Shown one piece after another: positions 53,493 through 63,064 of a DNA stretch of 64,000 bases; within the stretch, counting starts at the first letter, position 1, and every line of letters begins with the position of its first letter. The DNA is taken from assembly GCA_018242425.1 (NCBI GenBank), contig JAFEBX010000009.1, positions 124,001 to 188,000 of the forward strand, read 5' to 3'. The position numbers and the translations under genes are program-made. This stretch comes from Pseudomonadota bacterium. Its GTDB lineage: Bacteria; Pseudomonadota; Gammaproteobacteria; Xanthomonadales; Xanthomonadaceae. The notes under the pieces are model-generated. The model had not been told where the DNA came from. It did not search any database and saw only the letters and a list, made by a program, of their open reading frames with translations.

Positions 53493-54062
53493 ATGACTGT
53501 TGCCCTGCCCGAGACCGCCTGGATCCCGCGCGACCACGACCACCGCGCCGAGGCGCAGGTGCGCGCGTGGCTGGCGGCGCGGACCGGCATCGCCGCGACC
53601 GACCTGCCGCTGACGCGCGACGCGCAGGATCGCCCGCACCTGATCGGCGTGCTGGACGACCACGACATCAACTGGAGCCATAGTGGCGAAGGCCTGCTGC
53701 TGGCCTTCGGGTCCGACGTGGTGCTGGGCGTCGACCTGGAGTTTCCGCACGGCCGGCGCCGGGGGGCGGAGATCGCCCGCCGCTATTTCACCGCGCGGGA
53801 ACAGGCGTGGCTGGAATCGCAGGCCGATGCCATTGCGCACGATCTCGCTTTCCATCGCCTGTGGTGCGCCAAGGAAGCCGTGCTCAAAGCGCATGGGCGG
53901 GGATTGAGCTTCGGCCTCGACCGCCTGCAGTTCGTCGAGGTCGATGGCGCGCTGCGGCTCGATCATGCCGATCCCGAACTGGGCGACGCGACGCACTGGC
54001 ATCTGCGCGAATGGAGTCCCGCGCCCGGCTATCTCGCCGCGCTGGCGTGGCGACCGCGATAA
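53493..54062 (+). CDS. 4'-phosphopantetheinyl transferase (Sfp/HetI type)
   Basis: 189 residues. Magnesium and CoA motifs GVDLE and [16 protein letters not shown] are intact, and the N-terminal half has a similar WSHSGEG-type motif, as in Sfp-type pseudodimers. It activates carrier proteins by adding the phosphopantetheine arm from CoA to a serine; the pigment ACP (37654-37935) is the likely client. A TACGCT hexamer ends 6 nt before the ATG, suggesting a leaderless message. It is 23 bp from the divergent ligase and 1-nt overlapped with rsmG. Confidence 0.85.
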   Translation: MTVALPETAWIPRDHDHRAEAQVRAWLAARTGIAATDLPLTRDAQDRPHLIGVLDDHDINWSHSGEGLLLAFGSDVVLGVDLEFPHGRRRGAEIARRYFTAREQAWLESQADAIAHDLAFHRLWCAKEAVLKAHGRGLSFGLDRLQFVEVDGALRLDHADPELGDATHWHLREWSPAPGYLAALAWRPR

Positions 54063-54709
54063 TGGCGCATATGACGCTTCCCCCCGAAATCGCCGCATTG
54101 CGCCCGACGCTGGACAGCGGACTCGCCGAACTCGCACTCGATCCGGCGCTGTCGGCGCCCCTGCTCGACTACCTCGCCCTGCTGGCGCGCTGGAACCGCA
54201 CCTACAACCTGACGGCGGTGCGCGATCCCGCGAAGATGGTGACCCTGCACCTGCTCGATTCGCTGGCCATGCACGGCCAGCTGCAGCCCGGCGCACTGGC
54301 CGACCTCGGCACCGGCCCCGGCCTGCCCGGCATCCCGCTCGCCCTCGCCCGCCCCGACGTCCAGGTGACGCTGGTCGAAAGCAACGGCAAGAAGGCGCGC
54401 TTCCTGCGGGAGGCGGTGCGCAGCCTCGGCATCGCCAATGCCCGCGTGCTGGAAAGCCGCGCCGAGGCGGTGGCCGAACCCGGCGCCTATCGCCAGATCA
54501 CCGCGCGCGCCCTGGCCACGCTGGCCGGCATCCTCGAGGTCGGTGGCCATCTGCTGGCTCCCGATGGCGTCCTGCTGGCGATGAAATCCGGCACCACCGA
54601 CGAGGAAGGCCGCGATCTGCCGCCCGGCTGGGCGATTCGTGACGTCCATCCACTGCGCGTTCCGGGCCTCGACGCCCGCCGCGAACTGGTCGTCGTGGGC
54701 CGGGCATAA
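54062..54709 (+). CDS. rsmG: 16S rRNA (guanine527-N7) methyltransferase
   Basis: 215 residues, Rossmann methyltransferase with SAM motif [14 protein letters not shown], preceded by [23 protein letters not shown] and followed by [14 protein letters not shown], all typical of RsmG (GidB). The start is ATG at 54062 in a TAATG overlap with the previous stop, or MTLPPE at 54071. It methylates G527 of 16S rRNA. It precedes parA by 41 bp, the usual arrangement near the chromosome origin, although mnmG and dnaA are not here. A small hairpin (54720-54735) stands between them. Confidence 0.94.
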   Translation: MAHMTLPPEIAALRPTLDSGLAELALDPALSAPLLDYLALLARWNRTYNLTAVRDPAKMVTLHLLDSLAMHGQLQPGALADLGTGPGLPGIPLALARPDVQVTLVESNGKKARFLREAVRSLGIANARVLESRAEAVAEPGAYRQITARALATLAGILEVGGHLLAPDGVLLAMKSGTTDEEGRDLPPGWAIRDVHPLRVPGLDARRELVVVGRA

Positions 54710-54750
54710 TGGCCGATCCAGCCACGGACGTGGCTTTAGCCCAGTAGACG

Positions 54751-55548
54751 ATGGCCCGCATCATTGCAGTCGCCAACCAGAAAGGCGGAGTCGGCAAGAC
54801 GACCACCGCCGTGAACCTCGCCGCGGCGCTCGCGCAGATGCCGCAGCGCGTGCTGCTGGTCGATCTCGACGCCCAGGGCAACGCGACCATGGGCAGCGGC
54901 ATCGACAAGCGCGGCATCGAGGCCTCGACCTGCGACGTGCTGCTGGAAGAGATGCGGCCGGAAGACGCCATCGTGAAGAGCGAGGAAGGCTACGACCTGA
55001 TGCCGGGCAACACCGACCTGACGGCGGCCGAGCTCGAGCTGATGGACGAACAGGGCCGCGAGCAGCGCCTCAAGCGCGCGCTCGACAGCGTCCGCGACCG
55101 CTACGACTACATCATCATCGACTGCCCGCCGGCGCTGTCGCTGCTCACGCTCAACGCCCTCACCGCCGCCGATGGCGTGCTGGTGCCGATGCAGTGCGAG
55201 TACTACGCGCTGGAAGGCCTGAGCTCGCTGATCGAGACCATCAACGCGCTCAAGGCCAAGCTCAACCCGGCGCTGCAGATCGAAGGCATCGTCCGCACCA
55301 TGTACGACGTCCGCAACAATCTCGGCAACGCCGTCTCGGCCGACCTGGTCGAACACTTCGGCGACGCCATCCTCAACACCGTGGTGCCGCGCAACGTGCG
55401 CCTGGCCGAAGCGCCCAGCCACGGCCAGAGCATCCTCCGCTACGACCGCGCCTCGCGCGGCGGCATCGCCTACCTGGGGCTGGCCGGCGAAATCGTCCGC
55501 CGCGACCACGCCCGCAAGACCAAAGAAAAAGCAAAGGACACCGCATGA
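54751..55548 (+). CDS. parA: Chromosome partitioning ATPase ParA
   Basis: 265 residues. Deviant Walker A KGGVGKTTTAVNLAA with the signature lysine, Walker A' VLLVDLDAQGN and IIDCPPALSLLTLNAL. This is the chromosomal ParA (Soj) type without N-terminal DNA-binding extension. It binds DNA nonspecifically with ATP and moves ParB-parS complexes. It overlaps parB by 4 nt (ATGA). No consensus parS sequence (TGTTTCACGTGAAACA) was found by eye in the window. Confidence 0.95.
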   Translation: MARIIAVANQKGGVGKTTTAVNLAAALAQMPQRVLLVDLDAQGNATMGSGIDKRGIEASTCDVLLEEMRPEDAIVKSEEGYDLMPGNTDLTAAELELMDEQGREQRLKRALDSVRDRYDYIIIDCPPALSLLTLNALTAADGVLVPMQCEYYALEGLSSLIETINALKAKLNPALQIEGIVRTMYDVRNNLGNAVSADLVEHFGDAILNTVVPRNVRLAEAPSHGQSILRYDRASRGGIAYLGLAGEIVRRDHARKTKEKAKDTA

Positions 55549-56456
55549 GCGCCGCCAAGACGCCAGCCAAGAAGCGCGGGCTCGGCCGCGGACTCACCGC
55601 CCTGCTCGGCAACACCGATGCGCCCGTCGCCAAGGTCGACGTCGAACAGCCGCAGCCGGGCGATCGCCTCGATCACCTGGCCGTCGGCCAGTTGCAGACC
55701 GGCAAGTACCAGCCGCGCCAGCAGATGCGCGAGGAAGCGCTGGACGAACTCGCCAACTCGATCCGCGCCCAGGGCGTGATCCAGCCGATCGTCGTTCGCT
55801 CGATCGGCAAGGACAAATACGAAATCGTCGCCGGTGAGCGCCGCTGGCGCGCTTCGCAACGCGCCGGGCTCGAAGTGGTTCCGGTGGTGATCCGCGAACT
55901 CGACGACCGCACCGCGATCGCGATGGCGCTGATCGAGAACATCCAGCGCGAAGACCTCAACCCGCTGGAAGAAGCGCAGGCGCTGCAACGCCTGATCGAC
56001 GAATTCGACCTGACGCATGCGCTCGCCGCGGAAGCGGTCGGCCGTTCGCGCGCCAGCGTCTCCAACCTGCTGCGCCTGCTCGACCTGCCGCCGGCGATCC
56101 GCGCCTTGCTGGAATCGCGCCAGCTCGAGATGGGCCACGCCCGCGCGCTGCTCACGCTGTCGCCGGAGCTGGCGTCGCGACTGGCCTCGGAAGCCGCGCA
56201 ACACGGCTGGTCGGTGCGCGAGGTCGAGCACAAGGCCCAGCAATACACCGCCGGCAAGCTGCCTTCCGACACCCCGAAGCGCAACGCCAAAGCTGCACTG
56301 GCCGATGCCAATGTCGCCGCGCTGGAACGCGAACTGTCCGACACACTCGGCAGCAGGGTCAGCGTGAAGCAGGGCGCGAAGGGCCGCGGCAAACTGATGA
56401 TCGAATACGGCAGCCTCGACGCGCTCGACGGCATCCTGGAGCGACTGCGCAAATGA
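55545..56456 (+). CDS. parB: Chromosome partitioning protein ParB
   Basis: 303 residues. N-terminal basic tail (KKRGLGRGLTALLG, the ParA-stimulating sequence), CTP-binding ParB/Srx domain (GERRWRASQRAGL and ENIQREDLNPLEEAQA), HTH (AVGRSRASVSNLLRLLDLP) and a C-terminal dimerisation domain. Spreads from parS as a CTP clamp. The start at 55545 overlaps parA. Unusually, its stop overlaps a glycosyltransferase gene (ATGA), tying partitioning to an envelope gene pair. Confidence 0.95.
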   Translation: MSAAKTPAKKRGLGRGLTALLGNTDAPVAKVDVEQPQPGDRLDHLAVGQLQTGKYQPRQQMREEALDELANSIRAQGVIQPIVVRSIGKDKYEIVAGERRWRASQRAGLEVVPVVIRELDDRTAIAMALIENIQREDLNPLEEAQALQRLIDEFDLTHALAAEAVGRSRASVSNLLRLLDLPPAIRALLESRQLEMGHARALLTLSPELASRLASEAAQHGWSVREVEHKAQQYTAGKLPSDTPKRNAKAALADANVAALERELSDTLGSRVSVKQGAKGRGKLMIEYGSLDALDGILERLRK

Positions 56457-57178
56457 GCGAACAACCGCAACTCTCGGTGGTCGTGCCCGTCTACAACGAG
56501 CAGGACAACGTCGAACCGCTGATCCGCGAAATCCTCGCGGCACTGCGCGGGAAAATCCCGTTCGAGATCGTCTACGTCGACGACCAGTCCAAGGACGGCA
56601 CGCTCGCCGTGCTGCAACGCCTCAAGGCCGAAGTGCCGGAACTGCGCGTGGTGCGCCATCTCGCCAATGCCGGGCAAAGCACCGCCGTGCGCAACGGCGT
56701 CAAGGCCGCGCGCGCGCCGTGGATCGCGACGCTCGACGGCGACGCCCAGAACGATCCCGCCGACATCCCCAACCTGCTCGCCGAACGCGCGAAGGCCGAT
56801 GGCGACACGAAGATGTTCGCCGGCTGGCGCGTCAATCGCCAGGACACCGGCAGCAAGCGCTGGGCCTCGAAATGGGCCAACGCGATCCGTTCGCGGATGC
56901 TGCGCGATTCGACGCCGGACACCGGCTGCGGCATCAAGCTGTTCGAACGCGACGCCTTCCTCGACCTGCCCTACTTCGACCACATGCATCGCTACCTGCC
57001 CGCGCTGATGCAGCGCGCCGGCTGGAAGACCATCAGCGTGCCGGTGAACCATCGCCATCGCGCCAGCGGCTCGTCCAAGTACACCAACTTAGGCCGCGCC
57101 ATGGTCGGCGTGCGCGACCTGCGCGGCGTGTCCTGGCTGATCGACCGCAGCCGCCGCACCCGCACCGAGGAAATCTGA
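56453..57178 (+). CDS. Family 2 glycosyltransferase (dolichol-phosphate-mannose-synthase-like)
   Basis: 241 residues. GT-A motifs: LSVVVPVYNEQDNV, VYVDDQSKDGT, TLDGDAQNDPADI; the C-terminus lacks the two transmembrane helices of ArnC/GtrB-type enzymes, so it is a soluble DPM1-like transferase using a nucleotide sugar and probably an undecaprenyl-type lipid. The partner is the LAB_N protein encoded 1 nt overlapped downstream, suggesting a lipid-linked sugar path for lipid A or exopolysaccharide. It starts in ATGA overlap with parB. Confidence 0.88.
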   Translation: MSEQPQLSVVVPVYNEQDNVEPLIREILAALRGKIPFEIVYVDDQSKDGTLAVLQRLKAEVPELRVVRHLANAGQSTAVRNGVKAARAPWIATLDGDAQNDPADIPNLLAERAKADGDTKMFAGWRVNRQDTGSKRWASKWANAIRSRMLRDSTPDTGCGIKLFERDAFLDLPYFDHMHRYLPALMQRAGWKTISVPVNHRHRASGSSKYTNLGRAMVGVRDLRGVSWLIDRSRRTRTEEI

Positions 57179-57522
57179 TGTTCATCCCCACCGGAGTGAT
57201 GGATACGCCGATCACGTGGCTGGAATGGACCGGCATCCACATGAGCCCGTGGAAGCTGATCGGCTGGGTCGGCGCATTGATGTTCGGTGGCCGCTGGCTG
57301 GTGCAATTCGTCGCCAGCAAGCGCTACGGCAAGCCGGTGATCCCGCGCGCGTTCTGGTACATGAGCATCGTCGGCAGCATGATGACGCTCGCCTACTTCA
57401 TCTTCGGCAAGAACGATTCGGTCGGCATCCTGCAGAACCTGTTCCCGACCTTCACCGCCTGCTACAGCCTGTGGCTGGACATCAGGCATCGCGGCTGGAA
57501 GCGCGATCGCAACACGCACTAG
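57178..57522 (+). CDS. LAB_N (lipid A disaccharide synthase N-terminal domain) membrane protein
   Basis: 114 residues, three hydrophobic segments, core WKLIGWVGALMFGGRWLVQFVASKR and FWYMSIVGSMMTLAYFIFGKNDSVGIL, matching the LAB_N domain found alone in many proteobacteria next to GT2 glycosyltransferases. Possibly a flippase- or scaffold-type protein for lipid-linked sugars; unproven. Its ATG is 1 nt overlapped with the stop of the glycosyltransferase. Copy C of the palindromic repeat follows. Confidence 0.85.
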   Translation: MFIPTGVMDTPITWLEWTGIHMSPWKLIGWVGALMFGGRWLVQFVASKRYGKPVIPRAFWYMSIVGSMMTLAYFIFGKNDSVGILQNLFPTFTACYSLWLDIRHRGWKRDRNTH

Positions 57523-57544
57523 CACGCGCCGTCCCGGCGTCTTC

Positions 57545-57696
57545 GCAAAAGCATCGCCCGGCTTTGCGCCTATCGCGGTTATCTGCAGCCGCCGACACGC
57601 CGTGAACCCATCCATGGGGGCTCGACTCGGCATCCATGCCTCGTATGGTCGGCTCTGCAGACGAACCGCATAGGCGCTGCCGGTGGCGGCCTTTCC
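57545..57696 (+). repeat. Palindromic intergenic repeat, copy C
   Basis: Close relative of copy B: AAAAGCATCGCCCGGCTTTG..CCTATCGCGGTTATCTGCAG, then CACGCCGTGAA..CCATCCATGGGGGCTC..GCATCCATGC..GGTCGGCTCTGCAGACGAA..CCGCATAGGCGC. The left and right arms pair as in copy B. It fills the gap of 220 bp between the LAB_N gene and the DUF885 gene. Confidence 0.75.
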
Positions 57697-57742
57697 AGGC
57701 ACCACTACGTTACTCTCGCCAAATTCCGTCCGGCGACCCTCC

Positions 57743-59539
57743 ATGCACCTCAAGCCCCTGTTGCTCGCGGCCTGTCTCGCCGCCACGCTGCCGCTGCACG
57801 CGCAGACGACGATGCCCGCGCCATCCGCTGCAACCGCGAATGCCGACGCCCGCTTCAAGGCGATCTGGCAACGCGAGGGCGAGTGGCGCAAACACCTCGA
57901 TGGCGGTGATCTCGACGAGGACAGCGTCAGCGACACGCTCTCCGCGCATCTTCCCGATGTCTCGCCGCGGGCGCAGGCGACCAAGCTCGCCTACTGGGAC
58001 GACGTGCTGAAGCAACTGGCGACGATCGATCCGCAACAACTGTCGCCGGCCGAACGGATCAACTACCTCGTCTACAAACCGCAGATCGAGCACTACGCGG
58101 CGGAAGAGCGTTTCCGCGACTACGAGATGCCGTTCAACGCCGACAGCCAGTTCTGGTCGGGACTCGGCTTCCTGACGCGGCGTCCCATGCGCACCGCGCA
58201 GGACGTGCGCAACTACATCGGCCTGCTGCGCGACGTACCGCACTACTTCGACCAGCAGATCGACAACATGCGCGCCGGGCTCGCCCGCGGGTTCAGCGTG
58301 CCGCGCGCCACGCTGGATGGCCGCGACCAATCGATCGCGATGGTGGCCGAACTGAAGGATCCGGAGCAGTCGGCCTTCTACGAACCACTGAAGAAACTGC
58401 CGTCCACGATTCCCGAGGCCGCGCAGGCGCAATTGCGCGCCGATACCAGGGCCGCGATCCGCGACGCGGTGATCCCGGCGTTCGGGAAATTGCTGGTGTT
58501 CTTCCGTGGCGAATACCTGCCGAAGGCGCGCACCACGCTGGCCGCCGAAGCCATGCCCGACGGCCAGGCCTGGTATCGCGAACAGATACGCAAATACACC
58601 ACGCTCGACCTGTCGCCCGACGAGATCCACGCGATCGGCCTGAAGGAGGTCGCGTCGATCCGCGCCGAGATGGACGCGATCATCAAGCAGGTCGGTTTCA
58701 AGGCGCCGCCCGGCGAGGACACCTACAAGGCCTTCCTGCATTTCCTGCGCAGCGATCCGCAGTTCTACGCGAAGACACCGCAGGAACTGTTGAACGATGC
58801 CGCATGGATTTCCAAGCGCGTCGATGGCGAAGTCGGCAAGGTGATCGGCAAGCTGCCGCGCGGCCGGTTCACCATCGTGCCGGTGCCCGCCGACATCGCG
58901 CCGTTCTGGACCGCCGGTCGCGGTGGGGTCGGCACCTACTGGCTCAATACCTACGACCTGCCATCGCGCCCGCTCTACAACCTGCCGGCACTCACGCTGC
59001 ACGAATCGTCGCCCGGGCATTCGCTGCAGGGCGCGCTGGTGCAGGAGATGGGCGAAGTGCCCGAGTTCCGCAAGGAATACATCTCCGCCTACGGCGAAGG
59101 CTGGGGCCTGTATTCGGAATACCTCGGCAAGGAGATGGGCATCTACCAGACGCCCTACGAGGATTTCGGCCGACTCACCTATGCGATGTGGCGCGCCTGC
59201 CGGCTGGTGATCGATACCGGCGTGCACCACAAGGGCTGGACGCGCGACCAGGCACTGGCCTACCTGCGCGACAACACCGCGTTGTCGGAACACGAAATCA
59301 CCACCGAAGTCGATCGCTACATCTCGTGGCCGGGACAGGCGCTGAGCTACAAACTCGGCGAGCTGACGATACGTCGCCTGCGCGGCGAAGCCGAGGCCGC
59401 GCTCGGGCCGAAGTTCGACGTCCGCGAATTCCACGACACCGTGCTGGCGCAGGGTTCGGTGCCGATGCCGGTGCTGGAATTGCAGGTACGCGACTGGATC
59501 GCGAAGGTGAAGGCGCGGCCGATGAAGCGCGGGAAATGA
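57743..59539 (+). CDS. DUF885 family exported zinc-peptidase-like protein
   Basis: 598 residues with a signal peptide (MHLKPLLLAACLAATLPLHAQ). The DUF885 domain contains the HExxPGH motif (ALTLHESSPGHSLQGALVQ) and GEGWGLYSEYLGKEMG, as in a family of metallopeptidase-like proteins. Periplasmic, likely peptide or small substrate hydrolysis; specificity unknown. The start at 57743 is set by the signal peptide. A TACTCT hexamer at 57711 is a possible -10 box, 26 nt upstream of the start. Monocistronic. Confidence 0.88.
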   Translation: MHLKPLLLAACLAATLPLHAQTTMPAPSAATANADARFKAIWQREGEWRKHLDGGDLDEDSVSDTLSAHLPDVSPRAQATKLAYWDDVLKQLATIDPQQLSPAERINYLVYKPQIEHYAAEERFRDYEMPFNADSQFWSGLGFLTRRPMRTAQDVRNYIGLLRDVPHYFDQQIDNMRAGLARGFSVPRATLDGRDQSIAMVAELKDPEQSAFYEPLKKLPSTIPEAAQAQLRADTRAAIRDAVIPAFGKLLVFFRGEYLPKARTTLAAEAMPDGQAWYREQIRKYTTLDLSPDEIHAIGLKEVASIRAEMDAIIKQVGFKAPPGEDTYKAFLHFLRSDPQFYAKTPQELLNDAAWISKRVDGEVGKVIGKLPRGRFTIVPVPADIAPFWTAGRGGVGTYWLNTYDLPSRPLYNLPALTLHESSPGHSLQGALVQEMGEVPEFRKEYISAYGEGWGLYSEYLGKEMGIYQTPYEDFGRLTYAMWRACRLVIDTGVHHKGWTRDQALAYLRDNTALSEHEITTEVDRYISWPGQALSYKLGELTIRRLRGEAEAALGPKFDVREFHDTVLAQGSVPMPVLELQVRDWIAKVKARPMKRGK

Positions 59540-59581
59540 CGAATCGGGCATCATTGGCGGCGGGATGAGGGAAACACACCA

Positions 59582-60190
59582 ATGAAACGATCCACGCACA
59601 TCCGCCTGACGCTGATGACGGCGACATTGCCGCTGGCGCTGGCCAGCTGCAGCGACAGCGCGCCAACCGGCGCGATCGCGCAGTCCATCGACGAATGCGT
59701 GCAGGCCAAGGCCGGCACCTACGAGGAATGCTCCGCCGCCTACGGACAGGCGCTGGCCAAGCACGACGCCACCGCGCCGAAGTTCGAGGACAAGAGCGAC
59801 TGCGATGCCCAGTTCGGCAATTGCACCGCGCGCACCGACGAACGCGGCCATTCCAGCTGGATGCCGCCGATGAGCGGATTCCTGATCGGCTATCTCGCCA
59901 GTTCCGCGATGAACGGCCAGCGCGCGCCGGATTGCCGCACTGCCCCAAGTGCGAATGGTTGTCGCGGCAGCGGCGGTAGCGGTTTCTATGGACGCTACGC
60001 CGGCGGCTCGCCGGTCTATCGCGACCGCAACAGCGGCGACTTCCTCAAGGCCGATGGCGAATCGGCGGGACGGCGCAGCGGCTTCGTCAGCGGCGAGGCA
60101 GGACGTGCGGCATCGAGCGTTCGCGGCGCGACGGTCGCACGCGGCGGCTTCGGCGGCACCGGATCGGCGCACGCATCGTTCGGCAGCTGA
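59582..60190 (+). CDS. DUF1190 (YgiB-like) lipoprotein
   Basis: 202 residues. Signal sequence with a lipobox-like LALASC (Cys23), so a lipoprotein. YgiB-type DUF1190 features: TGAIAQSIDECVQAKAGTYEECSAAY, HDATAPKFEDKSDCD, then a Gly/Ser/Arg-rich low-complexity tail. Function unknown, but it is commonly paired with a YgiC ATP-grasp protein, as here (2 nt downstream). Start ATG 59582. Confidence 0.85.
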   Translation: MKRSTHIRLTLMTATLPLALASCSDSAPTGAIAQSIDECVQAKAGTYEECSAAYGQALAKHDATAPKFEDKSDCDAQFGNCTARTDERGHSSWMPPMSGFLIGYLASSAMNGQRAPDCRTAPSANGCRGSGGSGFYGRYAGGSPVYRDRNSGDFLKADGESAGRRSGFVSGEAGRAASSVRGATVARGGFGGTGSAHASFGS

Positions 60191-60192
60191 AC

Positions 60193-61347
60193 GTGCGGCG
60201 CATCGAAACCAAGGAACGCGCCGACTGGCGCGCGCAGGCGGAACGCGACGGCTTCACCTTCCACACCATCGATGGTGAACCGTACTGGGACGAGTCGGCG
60301 TGCTACGCCTTCTCCCTGCGCGAAATCGAAGACGACATCGAAGCGCCGACCAACGAGCTGCATGAGATGGCACTCGCGCTGGTCGACGAAGTGGTGCGTT
60401 CGGGCGAGTTGCTGGGGAAGCTCGGCATCGCGCCCGCCTACTGGGGCTGGATCCGGCGTTCGTGGGAACGCCGCGATCCGCATCTCTATGGCCGCATGGA
60501 TTTCGCCTATGACGGCAGCGGCCCGGCGAAACTGTTCGAACTGAATTACGACACGCCGACCAGCCTGTTCGAGGCTGGCTACTTCCAGTGGACGTGGCTG
60601 GAAGACCTCAAGCGCGCGCGCCAGTTTCCCGCCGATGCCGACCAGTTCAATCGCATCCAGGAAGCCCTGCAGGAACGCTTCGCCGCGATCACCGCGCAAC
60701 GGCTGGTGCACTTCGCATCCTTCCCCGATGCGCCGGAAGACGAAGCGACCGTGCTGTACCTGCGCGATTGCGCCGAACAGGCCGGCGTCGCCACCGAAGG
60801 CATCGCCATCGGCGATATCGGCATCACCGATGATGGCCACTTCACCGATCTCGACGACCGCATCATCGAAACGCTGTTCAAGCTCTACCCGCTCGAAGAC
60901 ATGTTCCGCGACAGTTTCGGCGCCAGCCTGCAGCGCGACACCATGCGCCTGATCGAACCGCCGTGGAAGGCGGTGCTGAGCAACAAGGGCGTGTTGCCCC
61001 TGCTGTGGGAGCGCCATCGCGGCCACCCCAACTTGCTGGAATCGCGCTTCGCCGAACGTGGCGAACATGTCCACACCGGCTGGGTGCGCAAGCCGCTGTT
61101 CTCGCGCGAAGGCGCCAACATCACCCTGGCGCTGGGCGCCGGCAATCGCATCGATACCGACGGACCTTACGATTCGGGCCTGGCGATTTTGCAGGCCGCG
61201 CGTCCGCTGACCGCGTTCTCCGGTCGCTATCCGCTGGTCGGCAGCTGGGTGGTCGGCGACGAAGCGGCCGGCATCGGCATCCGCGAGGACAGCACGCTGA
61301 TCACCGGCAATGGGGCACGCTTCGTCCCCCACGTCATCCTCGACTGA
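60193..61347 (+). CDS. Glutathionylspermidine synthase-like ATP-grasp protein (YgiC-like)
   Basis: 384 residues, GTG start at 60193, 2 nt after the YgiB-like stop. Family sequence is clear: PAYWGWIRRSWE, LFELNYDTPTSLFEAGYFQW, RLIEPPWKAVLSNKGVLPLLW and GSWVVGDEAAGIGIRED. It belongs to the C-terminal synthetase half of GspS without the amidase domain; such YgiC/YjfC proteins are ATP-grasp ligases of unsettled substrate, and the glutathionylspermidine assignment for them is disputed. It is cytoplasmic. It forms a two-gene unit with the lipoprotein. Confidence 0.88.
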   Translation: MRRIETKERADWRAQAERDGFTFHTIDGEPYWDESACYAFSLREIEDDIEAPTNELHEMALALVDEVVRSGELLGKLGIAPAYWGWIRRSWERRDPHLYGRMDFAYDGSGPAKLFELNYDTPTSLFEAGYFQWTWLEDLKRARQFPADADQFNRIQEALQERFAAITAQRLVHFASFPDAPEDEATVLYLRDCAEQAGVATEGIAIGDIGITDDGHFTDLDDRIIETLFKLYPLEDMFRDSFGASLQRDTMRLIEPPWKAVLSNKGVLPLLWERHRGHPNLLESRFAERGEHVHTGWVRKPLFSREGANITLALGAGNRIDTDGPYDSGLAILQAARPLTAFSGRYPLVGSWVVGDEAAGIGIREDSTLITGNGARFVPHVILD

Positions 61348-61390
61348 GCCGAGCTGTCACACCTCGCCGACGATCGATTCCCGGTCGTCG

Positions 61391-63064
61391 TCAGCCAGCC
61401 CCCTTGAGATAGGCACGCGCATGGGCCACGTCGGCACGCGGGGCATCCGCCGCGCCGACTTGCTTGACCAGTGCCGCGAAGTAGCGCTGTGCGGAAGACC
61501 GGTCGCCCGCCTGCTCCGCCGCCAGGCCTGCGCCGTAGAGGCTGCGATAGCGCCCGGGATAGATCTTCAATTCCGCCTCGAAGGCCGCCAGCGCATCGCG
61601 CGGACGCTTGAGCTCGAGCAGCAGCGATCCCAGTTGTTCGCGCGCCGGCATCAGTGCACCCGGCATCACCGGATGCTTGCCCAGCGCGTCTTCGGCATCC
61701 GCGGCGGTCCTCAACGACGCGATCGCTTCATCATTGCGACCTTCGGCATGGGCCAGCAGCGCATTCGCGGCCTGCACCTGGATATCGAGCTGGCGACGGA
61801 AGTAGTCGAACTTCATGTCGGTGATTCCGTCGCGCAACGTGCCCATCCGCGCGATCGAGCTGCGCGCGCCGGCGAGATCGCCGGTATGGATGCGTCCGAG
61901 TGCGTGCGCATATTCGAGGATCGCCTCGACGAACGGAAAGCGCGCCCACTGTGCACGTTGGGGAATCGCGATCGAGGCGGCCTCGTTCCATGCCTCGCGT
62001 TCGAATACATAACGCGCCGGCACCGCCGCGAGCGAGTAGGCGCCGGTGAATTCGGTCGCCGGGAAAGTGGCCTGCACCGCCGTGACATGGTCGAGCACGG
62101 CGCGCGCTTCGGCGTCATGGCCTTCCTGCAGATACGAATACATCAGGTAATCGAGCGCGTGCAGCTCTTCGGTTTCGGTCGCGGTGCGGCCGCGTTGCGC
62201 GGCATAGGCGCGCGCCGCTTCGGCCGCGCCGCGGTTGGTCGCCGCCGATTCGTCCCACATGCCCAGGCGCGTGAAGATGTGCGAGGGCATGTGCAGCGCG
62301 TGCGGCACCCATGGCGCGATCGCGGCGTAGGCCTGCGCCGCCGGCAACGCCTGCCTGGCCAGCGCGGGGTAGTCGTAGCTGTGGATGATGTAGTGCGCGA
62401 CGCCGGGGTGGCGTGGGTTCTGTTTCCACAGGCGCTCGAGCATTGCGCCCGCCTTCTTCTGCCTGGACAGTGTCGTATCGGCGGGCGTGGCGTAACCGGC
62501 CGCCAGCACTGCGAAGGCATCGAAGACCCGCACTTCGAAATCGCCCGGGAACTGGCGATAGAGACGATCCATGGCGGCTTCGTACGCCATCACCCGTGCC
62601 GGCGCCCCGACCGGGCCGTGGCAGGACTGCCCGACCGGCGCCGTCGCGACCACGTTGTCCGGCGTCGAGTAATACGCGGCGATCGCCTTGATGAAGCCGC
62701 GCTCGCGCGGCGTCGCCTTCAGGGCCAGCGCACGGTCGGCCGCCACCTTGCCCGCCGCGAATTCCTCGGGCTGCGGCGGTGTCCAGATCGGATGCCACCA
62801 GGTCTGGGCGATCCCCCATTGCGCCATCGCGCACCCGGGGTCGCGCTCCGCCACCGTGGTGAAGATGCGCCGGGACTCCTCGTAGAAGAACGAGTGCAGC
62901 AACGCCACCCCGCGCTCGAAATCGGGCTGGACGGCCGCCTTGCAGGAGGTCGGGAACGAAATGGCCCCGGCGGAGCGCAGGTCCCCGGGGGCATGGGCCT
63001 CGACCGCCAGCGCCGGCCACGGGGCGAGGCACAGCAGGCCCGCAAGGAATCTCGACTTGCCCAT
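61391..63064 (-). CDS. Exported tetratricopeptide-repeat protein
   Basis: 557 residues. Signal peptide [20 protein letters not shown]. The mature part has TPR-like helical pairs; [35 protein letters not shown] and [14 protein letters not shown] are conserved in a family of exported TPR proteins of unknown function. The HxxIHSYD and HMPSHI histidines could bind a metal, but no activity is known. Start ATG 63064. It is divergent from rpmB with a 254-bp intergenic region and convergent with the YgiC-like gene (43-bp gap, no clear terminator). Confidence 0.8.
   Translation of the reverse strand: MGKSRFLAGLLCLAPWPALAVEAHAPGDLRSAGAISFPTSCKAAVQPDFERGVALLHSFFYEESRRIFTTVAERDPGCAMAQWGIAQTWWHPIWTPPQPEEFAAGKVAADRALALKATPRERGFIKAIAAYYSTPDNVVATAPVGQSCHGPVGAPARVMAYEAAMDRLYRQFPGDFEVRVFDAFAVLAAGYATPADTTLSRQKKAGAMLERLWKQNPRHPGVAHYIIHSYDYPALARQALPAAQAYAAIAPWVPHALHMPSHIFTRLGMWDESAATNRGAAEAARAYAAQRGRTATETEELHALDYLMYSYLQEGHDAEARAVLDHVTAVQATFPATEFTGAYSLAAVPARYVFEREAWNEAASIAIPQRAQWARFPFVEAILEYAHALGRIHTGDLAGARSSIARMGTLRDGITDMKFDYFRRQLDIQVQAANALLAHAEGRNDEAIASLRTAADAEDALGKHPVMPGALMPAREQLGSLLLELKRPRDALAAFEAELKIYPGRYRSLYGAGLAAEQAGDRSSAQRYFAALVKQVGAADAPRADVAHARAYLKGAG

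Noticed and set aside
54751..56456. A parS site or replication origin near parA-parB
   Set aside because: No TGTTTCACGTGAAACA-type 16-mer and no cluster of DnaA boxes was found; dnaA and rpmH are absent from the window.
57710..60172. Long minus-strand open frame over the DUF885 and YgiB-like genes
   Set aside because: Covers two intact genes on the other strand and has no domain signature; the + strand genes have signal peptides and conserved motifs.
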